DNA of 64,000 nt. Origin: Diprion similis. Lineage: Eukaryota; Arthropoda; Insecta; Hymenoptera; Diprionidae. Within the stretch, counting starts at the first letter, position 1. Every line of letters begins with the position of its first letter. The notes below the pieces were generated by a model. The model was not told the origin of the DNA and ran no database searches. It saw only the letters and a list, made by a program, of their open reading frames with translations. Made by a program: the position numbers and the translations under genes. The DNA lies in NCBI RefSeq assembly GCF_021155765.1, contig NC_060114.1:7006001-7070000 (forward strand), given 5' to 3'. Below, piece by piece: positions 1 through 13,845 of this stretch.

Positions 1-382
1 TTTATAAGTCTATACCTCAATTTTTCGCTGACCTGTAGCGTCCAGTGGATAAATCCGTAGATATAGTGGGCGGAAGATTTAAAATCCTCAAACTTATCCA
101 TTAAATCGTGAATATTGAAATTATCTGCATAGCAATACTGGCCGCTGATACTACAGAAAATTCTTTTTATGAAATTGCCATATGATGGCGCTTGGTGCGT
201 TTCACCTAGGGAATATTTATTCCTCAAGCTGGCTAACCTGGGATCGAATGTCTAATAGTGGCTACGTTCAGACGACTGTTATGGTTCTGCTGCAATTTTG
301 ACGTGTGAACGAGTGGGTATCGCGATTAAAAGTCAGGTAGGGTCGGCGTGGCGCGCCTTTGGCCAAACACTAACGTCAAACG
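1..382. other. 5' flank of the TM9SF4 gene, no gene seen
   Basis: I find no reading frame with coding character here. The stretch directly precedes the inferred TM9SF4 start codon and so should hold its promoter and 5' untranslated leader. No clear TATA box is visible close to the start. Any gene ending before position 1 leaves no recognisable trace. Confidence 0.5.
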
Positions 383-3300
383 ATGGTGAGTAAAATAATT
401 ATAATATTCAACAACGATTCATCTTAACACCGAACATGTGCAGCGATATTCGAGCGTTCAATTTTCCTCTGTTACACGAATATTCGAATCTCCGTCGAAT
501 ATTTTTCATCTCCTCGCGGCTCGAGCATTTCTTACATATTCTCATCGCCTTTCTTCCTAACCATAAGCGATTTTTACTCCCCAAATATCCTTTATCGGCC
601 AAAATCGCACGTCACGTCGTCTTCAGTGGTTCATACCGCGTTTCAGTCTCTCTTCCTCTAAGCTTATTTTTTCCACTTATTCCACGCACTTCTGGTAATG
701 CAAACCGTCAGCCGTTGGTTCGACAAACACAGCTAATGAATTAAAGCTGTGCAAACATTTACTGACAGCTTGGCACTTTTTGTCAGTTGAACGCTTCACA
801 CCTTTTTATTAGTAAATATTTAATCCATTTCATCCAGATCCAACCTTTCAATATCCTGATTCCATCACGCTGAATTTCATCTATACCGCTGAATCTTGTT
901 ACACACTTTGATTCGTTTCCATTTTCATTGTATTTGCAGGAAAGGTTAAAATGGTGGACGATCTGGCTTTACGTCTTGCTTCTCCAGGCGGATGCTTTTT
1001 ATGTACCAGGAGTTGCACCGGTAGAATTCACAGCTGGTCAGAAAATCGACGTCAAGGCCGTCAAAATGACGAGTACTAGAACTCAGCTGCCGTACGGCTA
1101 CTACTCATTGGACTTCTGCAATCCAAAAGGCGGCGCTCTCATTTATAAGTCCGAAAACTTAGGCGAGATACTTAGGGGCGATAGGTGACACGATTTATTA
1201 TGAATCTGAGAAGTGTTCTGCTTCTATAATTGATTTTTGCACGATAAATCCAAATCTTGATGCTAAAATCTTTTACTATAATATAGAAATCAGGCGACAA
1301 GCAGGAATTGTATTTGATTTATGAATATACTTTATTACAATCCATGGAATTTTATTATTCCATTTAATAATATGATACAATCAATATGAAAAGAGTAGGA
1401 TTTCAAACCATCGCAAGTAATTTTCTTCAGAAGAGAGTAGTTTTTGGTTTTTACTAGTACTGTTTGTTATTTTAGAGTTTCAACAGCATCTATGCTACTA
1501 AATTTGTACGTCTTTCTTGTAGTTTTTGTTTGCGCCCAACTTGAAGCTGTTTTCTCTGTTCAAAGAATTGTCAACACACCTTATGAAGTGGAGATGAATG
1601 TTCCTGTTCATTGTCGACTTCTTTGCCATACGCCAAACGAGAAGATGACTTGGAGCAAGGAAAAATCTGAGCTAGCGATAGAGCGAATTCAGCACGAGTA
1701 CTATGTACATCTGTGAGTAAATTTTTCAACAATTCTGGTGATTCTGGGCTTGAAAATCTAACAAGGCATTTTCTTAAGAATTTTTTTCTGCGTTTCTCTT
1801 CATTCTGTTGCCCTTGCTGATTTCAGACTGATAGACAATCTGCCTGCGGCAACTAAACAGCAGCATCCAGAGACCAATGACTTCACAGTTCAACCCGGAT
1901 ACAGATTAGGTGGAATTAAAGATGGCCAAGCGTACATCAATAATTACCTGAAACTGATTCTCAGCTATCACAAACACGGAGAGTAAGTCGATCTTTATTG
2001 GAGAATAATTGAAACGTTAGTGACTTCAACTAGTATTTTATAAGAAAACAGTTTTAAAATCGAATGATAATCAAAATTGAAATGTGTGGATAAAAATGTA
2101 AGTCAGATTTACGAATAACATACTATCTTTTTTTTCTCTAAACAGAAACCAGTACAGAGTTGTTGGTTTTGAAGTGGAGGCAAATTCAGTTGATACCGAT
2201 CAGATCAAATTCACCGACAAGAATGAATGCATTATCCCTGATAATCCCAAGCCGCTGTTTATCAACCCTGAAGGCACCAAACTCCAATTTTTCTATTCTG
2301 TTGTGTGGAAAGAGTCCGCCATCAGTTGGGCGAGCAGGTGGGACGTTTATCTCGGCATGAGCGACGTCCAAATTCACTGGTTCTCGATAATAAACTCATT
2401 GGTTGTGGTCTTCTTTCTATCGGGTAAGAAATCAAGTGATTGATAATTATTGTTTACCTCAAATCGATGTTGCGGTAAACATTCTTCGTTCGTAAAAAAA
2501 ATTTGCAATTTTCTGAATAACTGGGTGAATTTCGAGAGTTTATGTATCTACATCCAATTATTCATTCGATTGGAGTTTGTTTCATTCAAAAGTCTATTGA
2601 TCAGACTTTGTATGCATTTCTTTTTATCGGAATCAATTGATAAAGCAAATAGATAAAAATAATTTCTCAACCGATTTGCTTTAGATTGGGGGACAGTATT
2701 CCTTGATAGATGAGTTCTACATCTTTCTCCCTGGAATCAAAACTTACCAGTTAGAATTTTCTCATTCAATATAGTGTAGTTTTCACAGTCTTTTTGACAA
2801 TTTTAATTTTGTAAACACATAAGCGACAGCGAAGTATCGAAATCCTGTTTTTCGCAGGAATACTGACAATGATAATGGTGAGAACACTCAGACGGGACAT
2901 AGCGAAGTATAACGCAGGCGAAAGTGACAGTTTGAGCGGTCTTGACGAAGCGATAGAAGAAACTGGGTGGAAACTCGTTCACGGCGATGTTTTCCGACCG
3001 CCAACAAACTCTCGGCTCTTCGCTGCTGTCATTGGTAGTGGAATTCAGATTTTCTTCATGGCGCTGATCACCATATGTAAGTCATTATTTCGGTTTATTT
3101 GTATATAAAAATAACGCAAATACAGAGAAAAAAGGATTCTCTAATAATATCATGCTAGAATTTGCAGCAAAACATTTCAAGTAAGTTTTAGACACTTTCC
3201 CATTATTATTTTTCAGTCTTCTGGACGGTTTTTACATTTTTTTAGGACTATTTCAGCCTGTTATCCGATTTCTTCATCCAATTTCTAGGGCTTTCAGATC

Positions 3301-5306
3301 TGTTCTGGTTTCTTTGTGCGGTATCTTGTTTCGTTTAATTCTGTAATATTCATTCTAATTATTCAGGACAATTTTCCACAGTTTTTGCAATGCTGGGTAT
3401 GTTGTCGCCCGCGAGCAGAGGAGCCCTTGGCACCTGCGCGATATTCCTTTACGTGTTCTCCGGGCTTGTCGCCGGCTACTTTTCGGCACGTCTCTACAAA
3501 ACGATGCGAGGCAGAGAGTGGAAGAAAGCTGCATTACTGGTGGGCGATTCCCTTCCTCGGGTGTTTCAATATCCGTTAAAATTTTTCATGATCGTCATCT
3601 GTGCGATGAATAATTTTTAAATTCTACTTTTCAGACCGCAACGCTTTATCCTGGAATAGTTTTCACCACTTGTTTCTTCCTGAATTTCTTCATTTGGGGA
3701 AAGAAGAGTTCGGGCGCTGTTCCTTTCACCACTATGTTGTCTCTGCTTTGCCTCTGGTTTGGCATATCTCTGCCACTCGTTTACCTCGGTTACTTTTTCG
3801 GATATAGAAAACAACCCTTCGCTCATCCCGTTAGGACGAATCAGATTCCTAGACAGGTTCCCGATCAACTGTGGTACATGAATCCAATTCTGTGGTTGGT
3901 ATTCGTTTTTTTTTTTTTTTTTTTATCTTTTTCTAATGAAGTTTTTGCCTTTTTGCAATTCTTAAAAGGAAGAAGGGCGTTATTTTTTTTTTTCGCCATT
4001 CGATGAGGAAGTCTTTGAAAGAGATAATAATAAAAGAATAATTTTTTTCTATCGAGCATTCGATGAATACCTTTTCATTTCAATGAATTTTCTCCGCGAA
4101 AATCACAATTATGCGTATATATTAGCGTGTTTCGGGAAAAAATAATTTACGAATTTCCATGAAAATTATGCGAAACAAACTGAAAATTCGAATGAATGCC
4201 ATCTTAAATGTACAGCGCTCAATTTTTGAGAGAATCTTTTTTTAAACCTAAACAAACTTTTCGAAGGGTACCGCGGTGGAAAATTGAAATTATTTTTTCC
4301 TAAAAGACCCTGGTGTACATGGATTGCAAAAAGAAACTAGTGTAGTTGGTCAAAACCTAATCAGTGCTTCTTTCCTCTTCACTTTTCAGTACGCTGATGG
4401 CCGGGATTCTGCCGTTTGGAGCGGTTTTCATCGAGCTGTTTTTCATCTTGACAGCACTGTGGGAAAACCAGTTTTACTACCTATTCGGTTTTCTTTTTCT
4501 CGTCTTTTGCATACTCGTCATATCCTGCTCGCAAATATCCATTGTAATGGTCTATTTCCAGCTTTGCGGAGAAGTAAGTAAATCGATTTATTATGTTCGA
4601 AAAAAAAAAAAAAAAAAAAAATGGAAACAATATCGACAAGTTTTTAATCAGTATAACAACATAACAAAAGTTGAAGAACCAAGAAGTCCATTAAGTTAGC
4701 ACACAAACTTTCAAAATATATATTTTTTTTTTTTCTAGTTTCTGAATTACTATTTCTATGCTTCATTCGCGATTTTTTTTGTTCAACTCCTTCAACCGAA
4801 ATTTGTGGTGCTACTAACTTTTAAAAAAGTAAGCAGCACCACAGTGTTAAATGAAGAACTGGTGCCGATAGAAAAAAAAGCAATATCACATTTTTTGTTT
4901 TTTATTTGCTCAATTAACCCGACGAGCCTAATTTTTTTGCTCAACCCCTGACTACACTTCTCCGTCTCGTATCTAAATACTTGGAACAAAGAGTAAACCC
5001 GTCAAGTAAATAACGAAAAATCGGAAATGAAAAATGATTGTTTCAATGATTTTTATTTATTTTCAGGACTACAGATGGTGGTGGAGAAGTTTTATAGTGA
5101 GTGGCGGATCGGCCATCTATGTATTGGCTTACTCGATATTCTACTTTGTGACAAAGTTGGAAATAACCGAATTAGTGCCAACGTTGATGTACTTCAGTTA
5201 CACAGGTCTGATGGTACTGACATTCTGGCTTTTGACCGGAACCATCGGATTCTTCGCGGCTTACGCGTTTATCGGGAAAATTTACGCTGCCGTGAAGATA
5301 GACTAG
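383..5306 (+). CDS. TM9SF4: Transmembrane 9 superfamily member 4 (nonaspanin)
   Basis: Polytopic membrane protein of the nonaspanin family; family members work in Golgi and endosomes in membrane-protein sorting, cell adhesion and phagocytosis. Exons: 383-385, 940-1184, 1566-1712, 1827-1982, 2146-2423, 2858-3076, 3382-3539, 3635-3894, 4390-4573, 5067-5306, giving 629 aa (human protein about 640). The first coding exon is the ATG alone followed by GTGAGT; joining it to 940 yields a hydrophobic signal peptide ending ADA, then the mature N-terminus FYVPGVAP. The ATG at 951 is out of frame. The lumenal domain covers about residues 24-270 ([25 protein letters not shown]). The rest is the nine-helix region with [39 protein letters not shown] and DYRWWWRSF. 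It ends in KID, matching the KXD/E COPI-binding retention signal of the family. The donor after exon 8 is the least certain: GTTGGT at 3895 was chosen because it fits phase and family length; GTGGTT at 3892 is a weaker alternative. Confidence 0.96.
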
Positions 5307-6859
5307 TCAGTGATATAAATATTAGTAATAATATTAAGATAAACGTTAAAGAAAATAAGAAGACTAGAAAAAAAGAAACAAGAAATACAAGAACTTCGAG
5401 GAAAAATAAACAAGTAAGAAAAAACCCCAGACGAGTTCGTTGGATCTTAAATAAATTCTTCTCACGATATAATAATATATATATATAAATCTTTGCGTTC
5501 TACGTAAAAAAAACAAAAAAAAAAAAAAAAAAAAAAAAAAAACTAATACGTACCAACCAAACAATAAATTCATCGAATTTCCATTTTCAACATATCTAAT
5601 AAATCATCCTGGATCTGGAATTTTTTCACAGTGATAGCAACACTTTCGACGTTTAGACGACGACGAAGCTGCGTAAAGAATTGTATCCAAATCGAATCTC
5701 GTCGAATTTACCTATTACCCCTCTAAATAATAATGATAATGACGATAAAAAAAATACCAATAATTCTTATAACAGACAGAAATCTTACCATATAATTGTA
5801 CCGCGCTCGCATTTTGTATACTTTTCATTAATACACAGGAGGTATGCAGTATTCAAAATAATCTTAACCAGAGTCAATATCTGCAATTTTTTGTTTCTAA
5901 GGTGAGCGATGGAGGGAAAAGATAATAGAGAAAGAAACAACATTTACAAAACTAACTAAATAGAAATCTGAATGTAATACGAAAATGAAAAAATTATCAA
6001 GCGTACATTGAACACGACGACTAACAACGACGCTAGAAGCTGTCTCGGTTGTACATAAAAAATGCGAAAACAGAAACAAAAAAGAAAAAAAAAGGAGGAA
6101 AATAAAAATTTTATATATAATAGGTAGAAATCGAAGTTATTATAAGATTCCGAGAAAATCGTTTATGTCGAGTGATTTCGTTCCTTGATCATCGACGTCA
6201 TCGAAGAAAGAGTAAAAAATAAAAATACATATTCAGACCATAAAACACAGTTTTTCTCTCAATTATCACTATCGTTAAGATAAATAATAATCATAATAAT
6301 AATAGTAATGATAATATTGAGCTTGGAATATGTATATCTCACTTACTGTTTATTATTATTGTCTTTATATATGTGTCGGAGGGTTTTATTGTTCTGGCCC
6401 ACACGCCAGGAGATGTCACCGTCCCCTTCCCCTCCTCCTCCTCCTCGATGCTTGGCGAAGTCCTCGCGATCGAGATTCAGCATCTTTCCTCGGTGATAGT
6501 CCGCTGAGTTACTGATTTTCGTCTTAATTGTTATTGAAGCGGTTCCTCCGGCTTACGTCGACAAATGTGAGTCTGTTGTTATCATACTTTGAGTTCAAAT
6601 CTCCCGCTGTCAACTGTTCTCACACCGATACATATCATATACCTATTTCATTCAAATCAACTTCATTGATCGATTTTTAATACGAAAAAGGAAAGAAAAT
6701 ATGTCGGAGTAAATGTGATTGGAAAATGATGAGAACCGATAACTGGTATGAGTGTGAAGTGTATAAACAATGATGAAATAATACAGTAAGTAAGTCAACT
6801 TAGCATACGATATGTGTGTTAGTGATTTTGTATACGCAGTTACATGAATTCGTTTTTTA
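5307..6859. other. Convergent intergenic region between TM9SF4 and MPPE1
   Basis: This AT-rich stretch separates the stop codons of two genes transcribed towards each other, so it must contain both 3' untranslated regions. No reading frame here resembles a protein. Short A runs and (AT)n at about 5478-5486 are the only simple repeats seen. TTTATT near 6347, which is AATAAA on the minus strand, could serve MPPE1. Confidence 0.6.
5563..5603 (+). terminator. Candidate polyadenylation signals of TM9SF4
   Basis: Two AATAAA hexamers lie at 5563-5568 and 5598-5603, about 260-300 bases after the TM9SF4 stop. They follow an A-rich tract (about 5505-5542) that is genomic, not a tail. Further AATAAA-like hexamers occur to about 6230, so a longer 3' end is possible. 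Confidence 0.4.
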
Positions 6860-9800
6860 CTAATCAACCTTCAGCAGACGACGATAAATGAAACGTCTTC
6901 TAACTTTGAGTGCGACGTAAAGAAATACTAGGATAAAACCGGTTATATATATTTTTATGACCGTGGTCTCGAGAGGCATGTAACACTTTGATACCATGTA
7001 ATTGTTCGGCGTGAATACACCCTGAAAAAAGACAACGAAAAATATGGTTTGATATTTGTTCTTTTCTTTTTTATACCTCGGTACGATTGGAAAACATTTT
7101 ACTGCATCATTGGAGCTTTGCATTTATTATTTATATACTTACGAGTAAAAATGACGGATTGTTTTTGTTGCGCCAACTGAAAGACGGAACGGTGAATTCG
7201 AGGATATTTTTACGGTGAATTTTCCTGCAGCCATGATGCGTGTGTCCATCGACTATAAGTCTCGGTTCCATTATGTCCAAAAGCTGTGAAAGAGAAAATT
7301 AATCAGATCGGTTTAGATCCATTAAATCATCAAGCGTGAAACCTGACGTATTAATTGTTCTCCGACTAAATATCAGCAGTTTTTGCTTTCGATGTTTTTA
7401 CTATCATCACTTTGAGAAAGTTGCTTGGTTAAAAATTGGTACATTTTTGTTAATTTTGACACTAAATATAATTAATTGTTAAATACTCAACATACGATAA
7501 GTTTTTATATAATTTTTAACATCGTATGGATATTTGACCAAAACAACCTTCTTGAAGTTCAATCACTCAAAACTGGTGACTTTTTTTCGTTATCTGTGTT
7601 TCGTGAGTGAGCTTTGATGCTCAAAAATAATATTGTGTCTCTGACGAACTTGCTCGGACGCTTCTTTCGACAGGCAATCCCAACGTTCTCGGAATTTCTC
7701 GTTTTTTATATTGGCCGGAGCTTCGTCAACCTCGTGGCAAATTTCATCAGATTCACGGTACATCGGATAGTGCTGAAAATAGATTCAATGTATAGATTAT
7801 TCATTCGCTCCTTTGAGTATGAAACTTCAAAAAGCATTTGGCTCTCAAAAAGTAACTAGAAAATTTTCTTCTCGTTCTAATAAATAAAAAAATATTATTT
7901 TTCCAGACGAAGCAAATTAAAAGGAAAAAAACATAACGAATCAGTATACGCCCTCTGCTGAAAAATTGCAAAACCTTTGGTTAAAGGCAGTTATTAATAA
8001 TTTTGCCCTTTCTCTCAATTTTGAAGTGAAAAAAAAAAAAAAAAAAGAAAAAGAAAGAGAAACCAAAAATCCGATTGTGATCGAGGTTTTGTAAATCTCA
8101 CTTGCAAAAGTATCGGCCTGCTGTACTGTTTCAGAATGTCTTTACTTTTGCAGCTACTTCCGATACCTTTCGTACATTTCAACTGCTCTGAAAGTGAAAA
8201 TGAAAATGGATGAGTTTCAAATTTTTTTTATCACAATCTTAACTGCAAGGCAAGTCAAAACTTGCGGTTTATGAAACAAATCAATCAGACTTACTGGCAA
8301 TTCTCTTCAGCGCCATTTCTGTAGGCTTGCAAAGGAAGCATCCGTCTCCTTCCAACGCCATGCTGTTCATTAGAACGAAATGATTTCCCCTCACACTAAC
8401 TCGCTCAACACTGGGCGCCTTCATCGCGTTAACGAACCTTTCATTTAAGTAAGGGATGATTTCTATGTTATAAAATTTTTACAATATTAGTTTTATATAG
8501 ACTCGATCACGTAGTTTCAAATGTCTTTGAGACTACTGTAAATTTTTTTAGCTTCTTTTTTGAATAAACTGTAAAAACGTTCTTTGCAAACGCATATTAT
8601 AGCTATATTGGAACTTGTAAGACGATAAGAGAAGAAAATAAATTATACTCCAACTTTGAGGAGGTCCGTTGCCCAAAAATCGACCCATTTTGTCAATTTT
8701 ATTACAAGACGGCATTATGTAACAATATTAATGAAAAGTGGGTAGCAATTTTTGGATAATCAACCTCCACAAGAAATAAATATTTAAACAGGCAAACTGA
8801 ATCAGAAAAAAATTGAAAAATGCAATCAAATCGAAGCCACGACACGACTGATAGCTCCAATACTGTGTCACTTAAATTCAACCTACGGTAATGAAAGCCC
8901 ATGTCGTGGTTTCCAGCAACGACATATAGCTGTGTATTTTGCGGAACGTAGAACAGGGAATTGAATCTAGCGACGTAACGTTCGAATTCGGCACGGCTGC
9001 ACCAAAGTCCCTCGTCAAATATGTCCCCTGAAATTTATTTCCTATTTTTATCAGTCTTTCTTGCATTCTATGTATGAAATTAAAATTTCTTGCCGATTTA
9101 CAAACCTAGTATGAAGACCAATTCCGGCTTGTGAATAGTCATCGCTGTCTGAAATGCTCTGTGCATTTGCCATTCTCTATAAAGAAAGAAAGAAAAAGGA
9201 TTATATATCACTGACGATAGAATACAAATCAACGGTATCAGGAAGCGATTATGACAAAGCGAACTCCAAACGATGCAAATCATCATATATCAATGCACAA
9301 ATCACAAGACTATTCGAAATTATTTATTCGAATGAACATTAAAATGTTTGGCTGCTAATTCTGGCTGCTAACTTCAGCCTCGTCAATATGAATCAGTAAT
9401 GAACGTAAGAAAAATGTGAAACATGAACAAAGAAACAAACACACTCGCACCGCAGATGAAAGCCCAAACAAATGTATACAAAAATGATGTAATAATAAAC
9501 TAAACTGAAGGAATTATAGATTTTTTTCTCAGACTAGATTCTTTTGCCAGACTGATGCAAGGAGTTAGCCACTCGGAAAAAAGTGAGACAGTGATTGCAT
9601 ACTACAGAGTCTATTAATATTTTTTATGCTTCTAAAAAATTTCCCCATTTTTAATGTGAAAATTTGAGTAAATATGCCTACAGAAAAGTTTCATGTAATC
9701 ATTAGTGATTTAGTTTTTATAAGTTAAGTAATGTATACCAAAGTATAGTGCATACACTTTTCGAAAAGCAAGACGTGAAGATTAATAGCGTTGTTGATAG

Positions 9801-11302
9801 CACTCTCTACTTCAAATTCGGTTGTTATATGATGTACTTTAACTTCTATGGACATTTTTGGTGCAGTTTATTGCACGTTCCATTTTTAACAAAGGGAGAA
9901 TCTCAAAAGTGATATTGTTTTAAAAATTTTACAAACTGTGAATGATAATTCAAGCTCGAACCTTCTTAACTTGTCGAACCAGTGACCGTTTCTGGAACCC
10001 AACAAGTGGGTATCGGCTAAAAACATGACTTTCACAGGCGGTTCTTCTGCATTGTTCAGCAGAATAGCTGGGTCTGCTTTTTGGGCGTCTAGATCTGGCC
10101 ACCCGCACTTAAAATGAGACAAAAATTAGAAAACAATTTGACAGAAAAATTGGTTTTGTTCAAACAAGCAAGATTTTTATTTTCAAAGAAAAAATATGAA
10201 CGAAAAACAAAGTTTTTCTAAGCTGTGAAAGCTTAGTCTTTCTGTTCAATTTTGGTAAATGGGGAAAGTAAAGATTAAGGGCAACAGCAGGGTTCTAAAA
10301 ACAAATCCAGAAATTAAGAGTTTGCTCAGGTTCATTTTTTTAATAATTTTACTGTAAAGTAAAAAAGAACCTGAACAAAAACACTCTTGAAAATTGGAAA
10401 TTTAGAATAAGTCTGAGCAATGTTCTTTGATTTTTGGGAAAAGGTATGAGCAGAATTTGAGTTTACTCAGTATTAATAAGTAAAAGTGGGTTTCTCTTTT
10501 ATTTAAAAAAAGAACATGAGAGTATATTTCTTAAAAATCAAGCGAGTATAATTCAGTATAAGTGAGCTCTTTTTTTTAATATAAACAATAAAATATTAAC
10601 TAAGTGAAAATTAGTCTCAAAGTAAATAAATAAAAGATGAGTTGTTTGATGTAAAATAGAAATATTCGAGTAAAATAATGATTCATCATTTTGCATTTTC
10701 GTAAAAAATTGTGACAAAGCGAATTTTACAAAACATCAGATTTCTCGTTTCTCTTTTGTTTTGAAAAAGATGAATGACGGCTAATTTTCTCCAGAACAAA
10801 AGAGTTAAGCTAAAATCGAGTTTCACGAAACAAAATAGTAACATTACAGAGTTCATGTTTCTCTTTTAAATATAAATGACAAGCAAGCTCTTCACAACAA
10901 ACGAATGAAACAGATTTTCGAGTGAAAAGATAGTTTCCGAGGCAAGTTACGAATGCAAAGGGAGTTTCTTCTTCTGTTTCATCTGTTTCATTACTTTGTC
11001 TGGTAATTCAATTCCTCTGTTTCCTTCGCGACTATATCCCGTTAGAGGAAACGCTATTTAACCGGTAAATGATCATCGAGGAAGCAATGTGTTGCAAAAA
11101 TTAAGTTTCGTCAAATCCTGGTGAGTCAAAAATAATGAGACTTAAAAGCTAGGCCGGCACCGACATGTCAAGTCGTCAAAACTGGATAACTAGTTATACT
11201 CACTTGAAAAATGACGAGGTAATGAACGGCGTATTCGCAGTAAAACAACAAGGCGACCAGGCCAAAACACGCGCGGAGTATACAACGATTGTAGGAGTTC
11301 AT
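6860..11302 (-). CDS. MPPE1: Metallophosphoesterase 1 (PGAP5), GPI-anchor remodelling
   Basis: The family removes a side-chain ethanolamine phosphate from the second mannose of GPI anchors, allowing GPI-anchored proteins to leave the ER. Exons (high to low): 11302-11204, 10107-9962, 9176-9106, 9027-8887, 8462-8295, 8187-8102, 7772-7650, 7283-7143, 7021-6860; all phases agree, 378 aa (human 396). Residues 8-32 form an N-terminal membrane anchor. Metal-binding motifs appear in order: ADTHLLG (DTH at 65-67), GDIFDEG (D107), GNHD (144-147), HYPMYR (238-243) and GHTHH (291-295). A second hydrophobic segment lies near residues 342-362, followed by a basic tail RRRFIYRR and C-terminal KVD. The catalytic set is complete. 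The first intron (10108-11203) is the longest and holds nothing recognisable. TM9SF4 converges on its 3' end. Confidence 0.96.
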
Positions 11303-11323
11303 TGATTGTATCTAATTTCAGAC

Positions 11324-11335
11324 AACCTAACCTAA
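11324..11335 (-). promoter_or_regulatory. TTAGGTTAGGTT motif just upstream of the MPPE1 start
   Basis: On the minus strand a TTAGGTTAGGTT dodecamer lies about 22-33 bases before the MPPE1 start codon, so in the leader or core promoter. Similar 11-14 base versions occur at 40121-40134, 54146-54157 and 56059-56069. The motif matches two units of the common insect telomere repeat. Its role here is unknown; the promoter link is inference from position. Confidence 0.3.
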
Positions 11336-13200
11336 TCTACTCCAACGAGATTTTGCAGTCGTCGTCGTCGTCGTCGATGCGGCTCGTGCGACTGACAACA
11401 GGTGGTGCCTCGTCACCGAACCACACAGAAATTACGATAAGGTTTGTAAAATCTGAGTCACTCATGGCGTGGATTCTCGCAACAACGTTTTGTGGTCGCG
11501 ATATTACTGTCCCTTTTATCTCATGCGAAATTATTCTCGATTTTCTCGTGTCTTAGATAGAAATCAATTTTCATATAATTATTTAAGAGCATATGCAGGC
11601 ATGGGGGAGGCATCGACGATGAAAGTGTCCACGTGCCAGTGAAAGAGAGAGACGTAGTAACACCGTTGATTGAAGCTATAACAATTGAGTGCCCCGAGCA
11701 TTGCGTTGATACAATTCGAATAATATGATAACATGTTATACGTTGACTAAAGATATTTGTATATCAGTATATTCAGTCAACGCTTACACCAAAGGGTATG
11801 CTAGACTTCGTTCTTGTTTGTATGCTCTATGATAATTCATATATCAGATATATCTCTATGTGATAATTACGTATGTACCTCGTCGCTAAATTTTTGTTGA
11901 CACGTGAGCATGGGTTGGTAACCTCTAATGACACGTGACTATCGGTCGGTAATTTTTACGCTACGCCATTGTCGGTCGGTAAAAAGAACAATACCTAATC
12001 ATCTTTGGTGCGATAGTGGTCAACGCATACTCAGCATCTGTCCTTATAAACCTCAGCGATCGTGTAATATTGATAGTTTTTTCAAATCGCGTGGGCAGCA
12101 GGCTACGGTACAGATAATGAAAGGTGTATATCGAATCACGCTGTCAATGTTTCTACGTTTATATCGTGAATCACAATTGATACACCTTTTGCATACTTGT
12201 ATCTCTAATCCGTGTAATTATTTCAAACATAATCTTGGGTGTTGAGAATGAAGAAAAAATTCAGGAATTGACAAATTTTGAATGAAATCGTAGTTCTATT
12301 ATATTAATGCGGACTGCGTATCTGATCTAGAAGCGTAGTATATAATATTTTGATTTCTTTTTTAATGTGTCGTTACATTAACGTTGCAAACTTTAATCGG
12401 ATTCATGTTCATCCGTATTTCAATTTGTTGTGTTCATGAACGGTTCGGGACAAGTAGAGTTGTGGTCGATTTCGACGTTGTCGTTCATACTTTCACTAGT
12501 CGCACAATCGATAGTTTGATCATTTTCGCTAGTTTTAAACGAGTCCCTATTCGGTTCACCGATTATTCCGCCTCGCCCTTCGCAGACTGAAGACTGTTCG
12601 AATTGTAAGATCCATTTATGAGGGTGCTCTAGTGATTTTGACGTTGTCGAATACATCTTCAAATATCGAAGTCCAAGTATCTCAAACGCGAAGGAGGATT
12701 TAACAGCACCTTTCTATACACAATTCTGAACAAAAACTTTACCTAAGCTCACATAATATCATAATAAACAAAACTAGTGATGTGATTGGTGAAGTGAAAC
12801 AATCTGTGGAAAAACGATGGGTGCACGAACATTGCACTTCCGGAAGTGGCCCGCTTCGCTGCAGCCGCTGTCATCAAGATTGAACTGCAATTGGTAAGTT
12901 TTTAAAAAATATTTAATCATTGTTTCATGAATTTACAGTGTCGTTTCAGACTCAAAAATTGTAGCTCTAAAAATCTCCTTACAGTGATTATAAAATCTTC
13001 AAAAGTCAGCTCACAATTTTTCAAAGCCATGTAACACGAAACTCCGAAAATTTTAAAGATTTATCGTTTGTGGTGACGAATTGCAATAGTAGTTATATAC
13101 TGTTATCATCAAACAAGAAGAACAATTAATTAGTGGATTAAAAATTATTTTCTCGTCTAAATCTTCAGTAGCCAATGTGAAACTGAGTATATACAATATA

Positions 13201-13207
13201 CATATAC

Positions 13208-13280
<73 letters not shown>
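13201..13280. repeat. (TA)n microsatellite, about 80 bp
   Basis: Starts as CATATA-type units and becomes an uninterrupted run of TA dinucleotides before a short CACACA end. It generates a false Tyr-Ile repeat reading frame on the minus strand. Confidence 0.97.
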
Positions 13281-13287
<7 letters not shown>

Positions 13288-13827
13288 TCTATATTTATTC
13301 ACTCTTTATAAATCATTCGTTTACAATAATTTAAAATTTATTTTTTGCGTAAGGCGAATTTACTCCCCCAACATTTTTTTAAATGTGTTTTATTAAACTT
13401 ATGTTAGAAGAAAATCACAAAAATACTATTTTTCATACATGTATAAGGTATGATAAAAGAGAGGGAAAGTTAGTTTGATAAATGGGAAAATTACTAATTC
13501 AGTTATGTTGTCATTATTTCATCGAGCTGCGGCTGCGTAGCACAAATAACTACAAGATTAATGACTGAATGTGATTTTTTCAACATGTGATGTGCTGACT
13601 ATTTTGCGGCCATTGCAGAGAATTTGTTTATCTGAATATGTTAGTTAATGTTGATAAAAATACTTTAAAGCCGCAATAAGTAAGATACCAATATTTGAAA
13701 ATATTTTGGCCCAAAGAATATCCAGTACTTGAAAAAAGTAAAATTATTCAATCGAATCTAGATGCATTCTATAGTTTTATGACACGTACTGGTTTTCACG
13801 AAAACACGTTGCGTAGAATCTCGATAT

Positions 13828-13833
13828 TTTATT
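13828..13833 (-). terminator. Candidate polyadenylation signal of chitin synthase A
   Basis: TTTATT on the plus strand reads AATAAA on the minus strand, starting 13 bases after the stop codon. If used, the 3' untranslated region would be very short; a longer one is equally possible. Confidence 0.3.
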
Positions 13834-13845
13834 GACGCTGGGCAT

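Larger units (their letters stand above)
11303..13845. other. Region between MPPE1 and chitin synthase A
   Basis: Contains the MPPE1 upstream region at its left end and the 3' side of chitin synthase A at its right end. I see no coding exon. Two simple repeats stand out: a short GTC-GTC run near 11359-11376 and the long TA microsatellite at 13201-13280. Confidence 0.55.

Noticed and set aside
928-1188. Start of TM9SF4 at 928 or at the ATG 951
   Set aside because: 928 is a TTG within the intron and 951 is out of frame. The acceptor at 939 and the ATG-only exon at 383-385 give a proper signal peptide.
5027-5488. 153-codon frame over the last TM9SF4 exon
   Set aside because: It is a shifted frame of exon 10 and its Lys-rich tail comes from the AT-rich 3' flank.
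13053-13283. Tyr-Ile repeat protein
   Set aside because: Translation of the (TA)n microsatellite.
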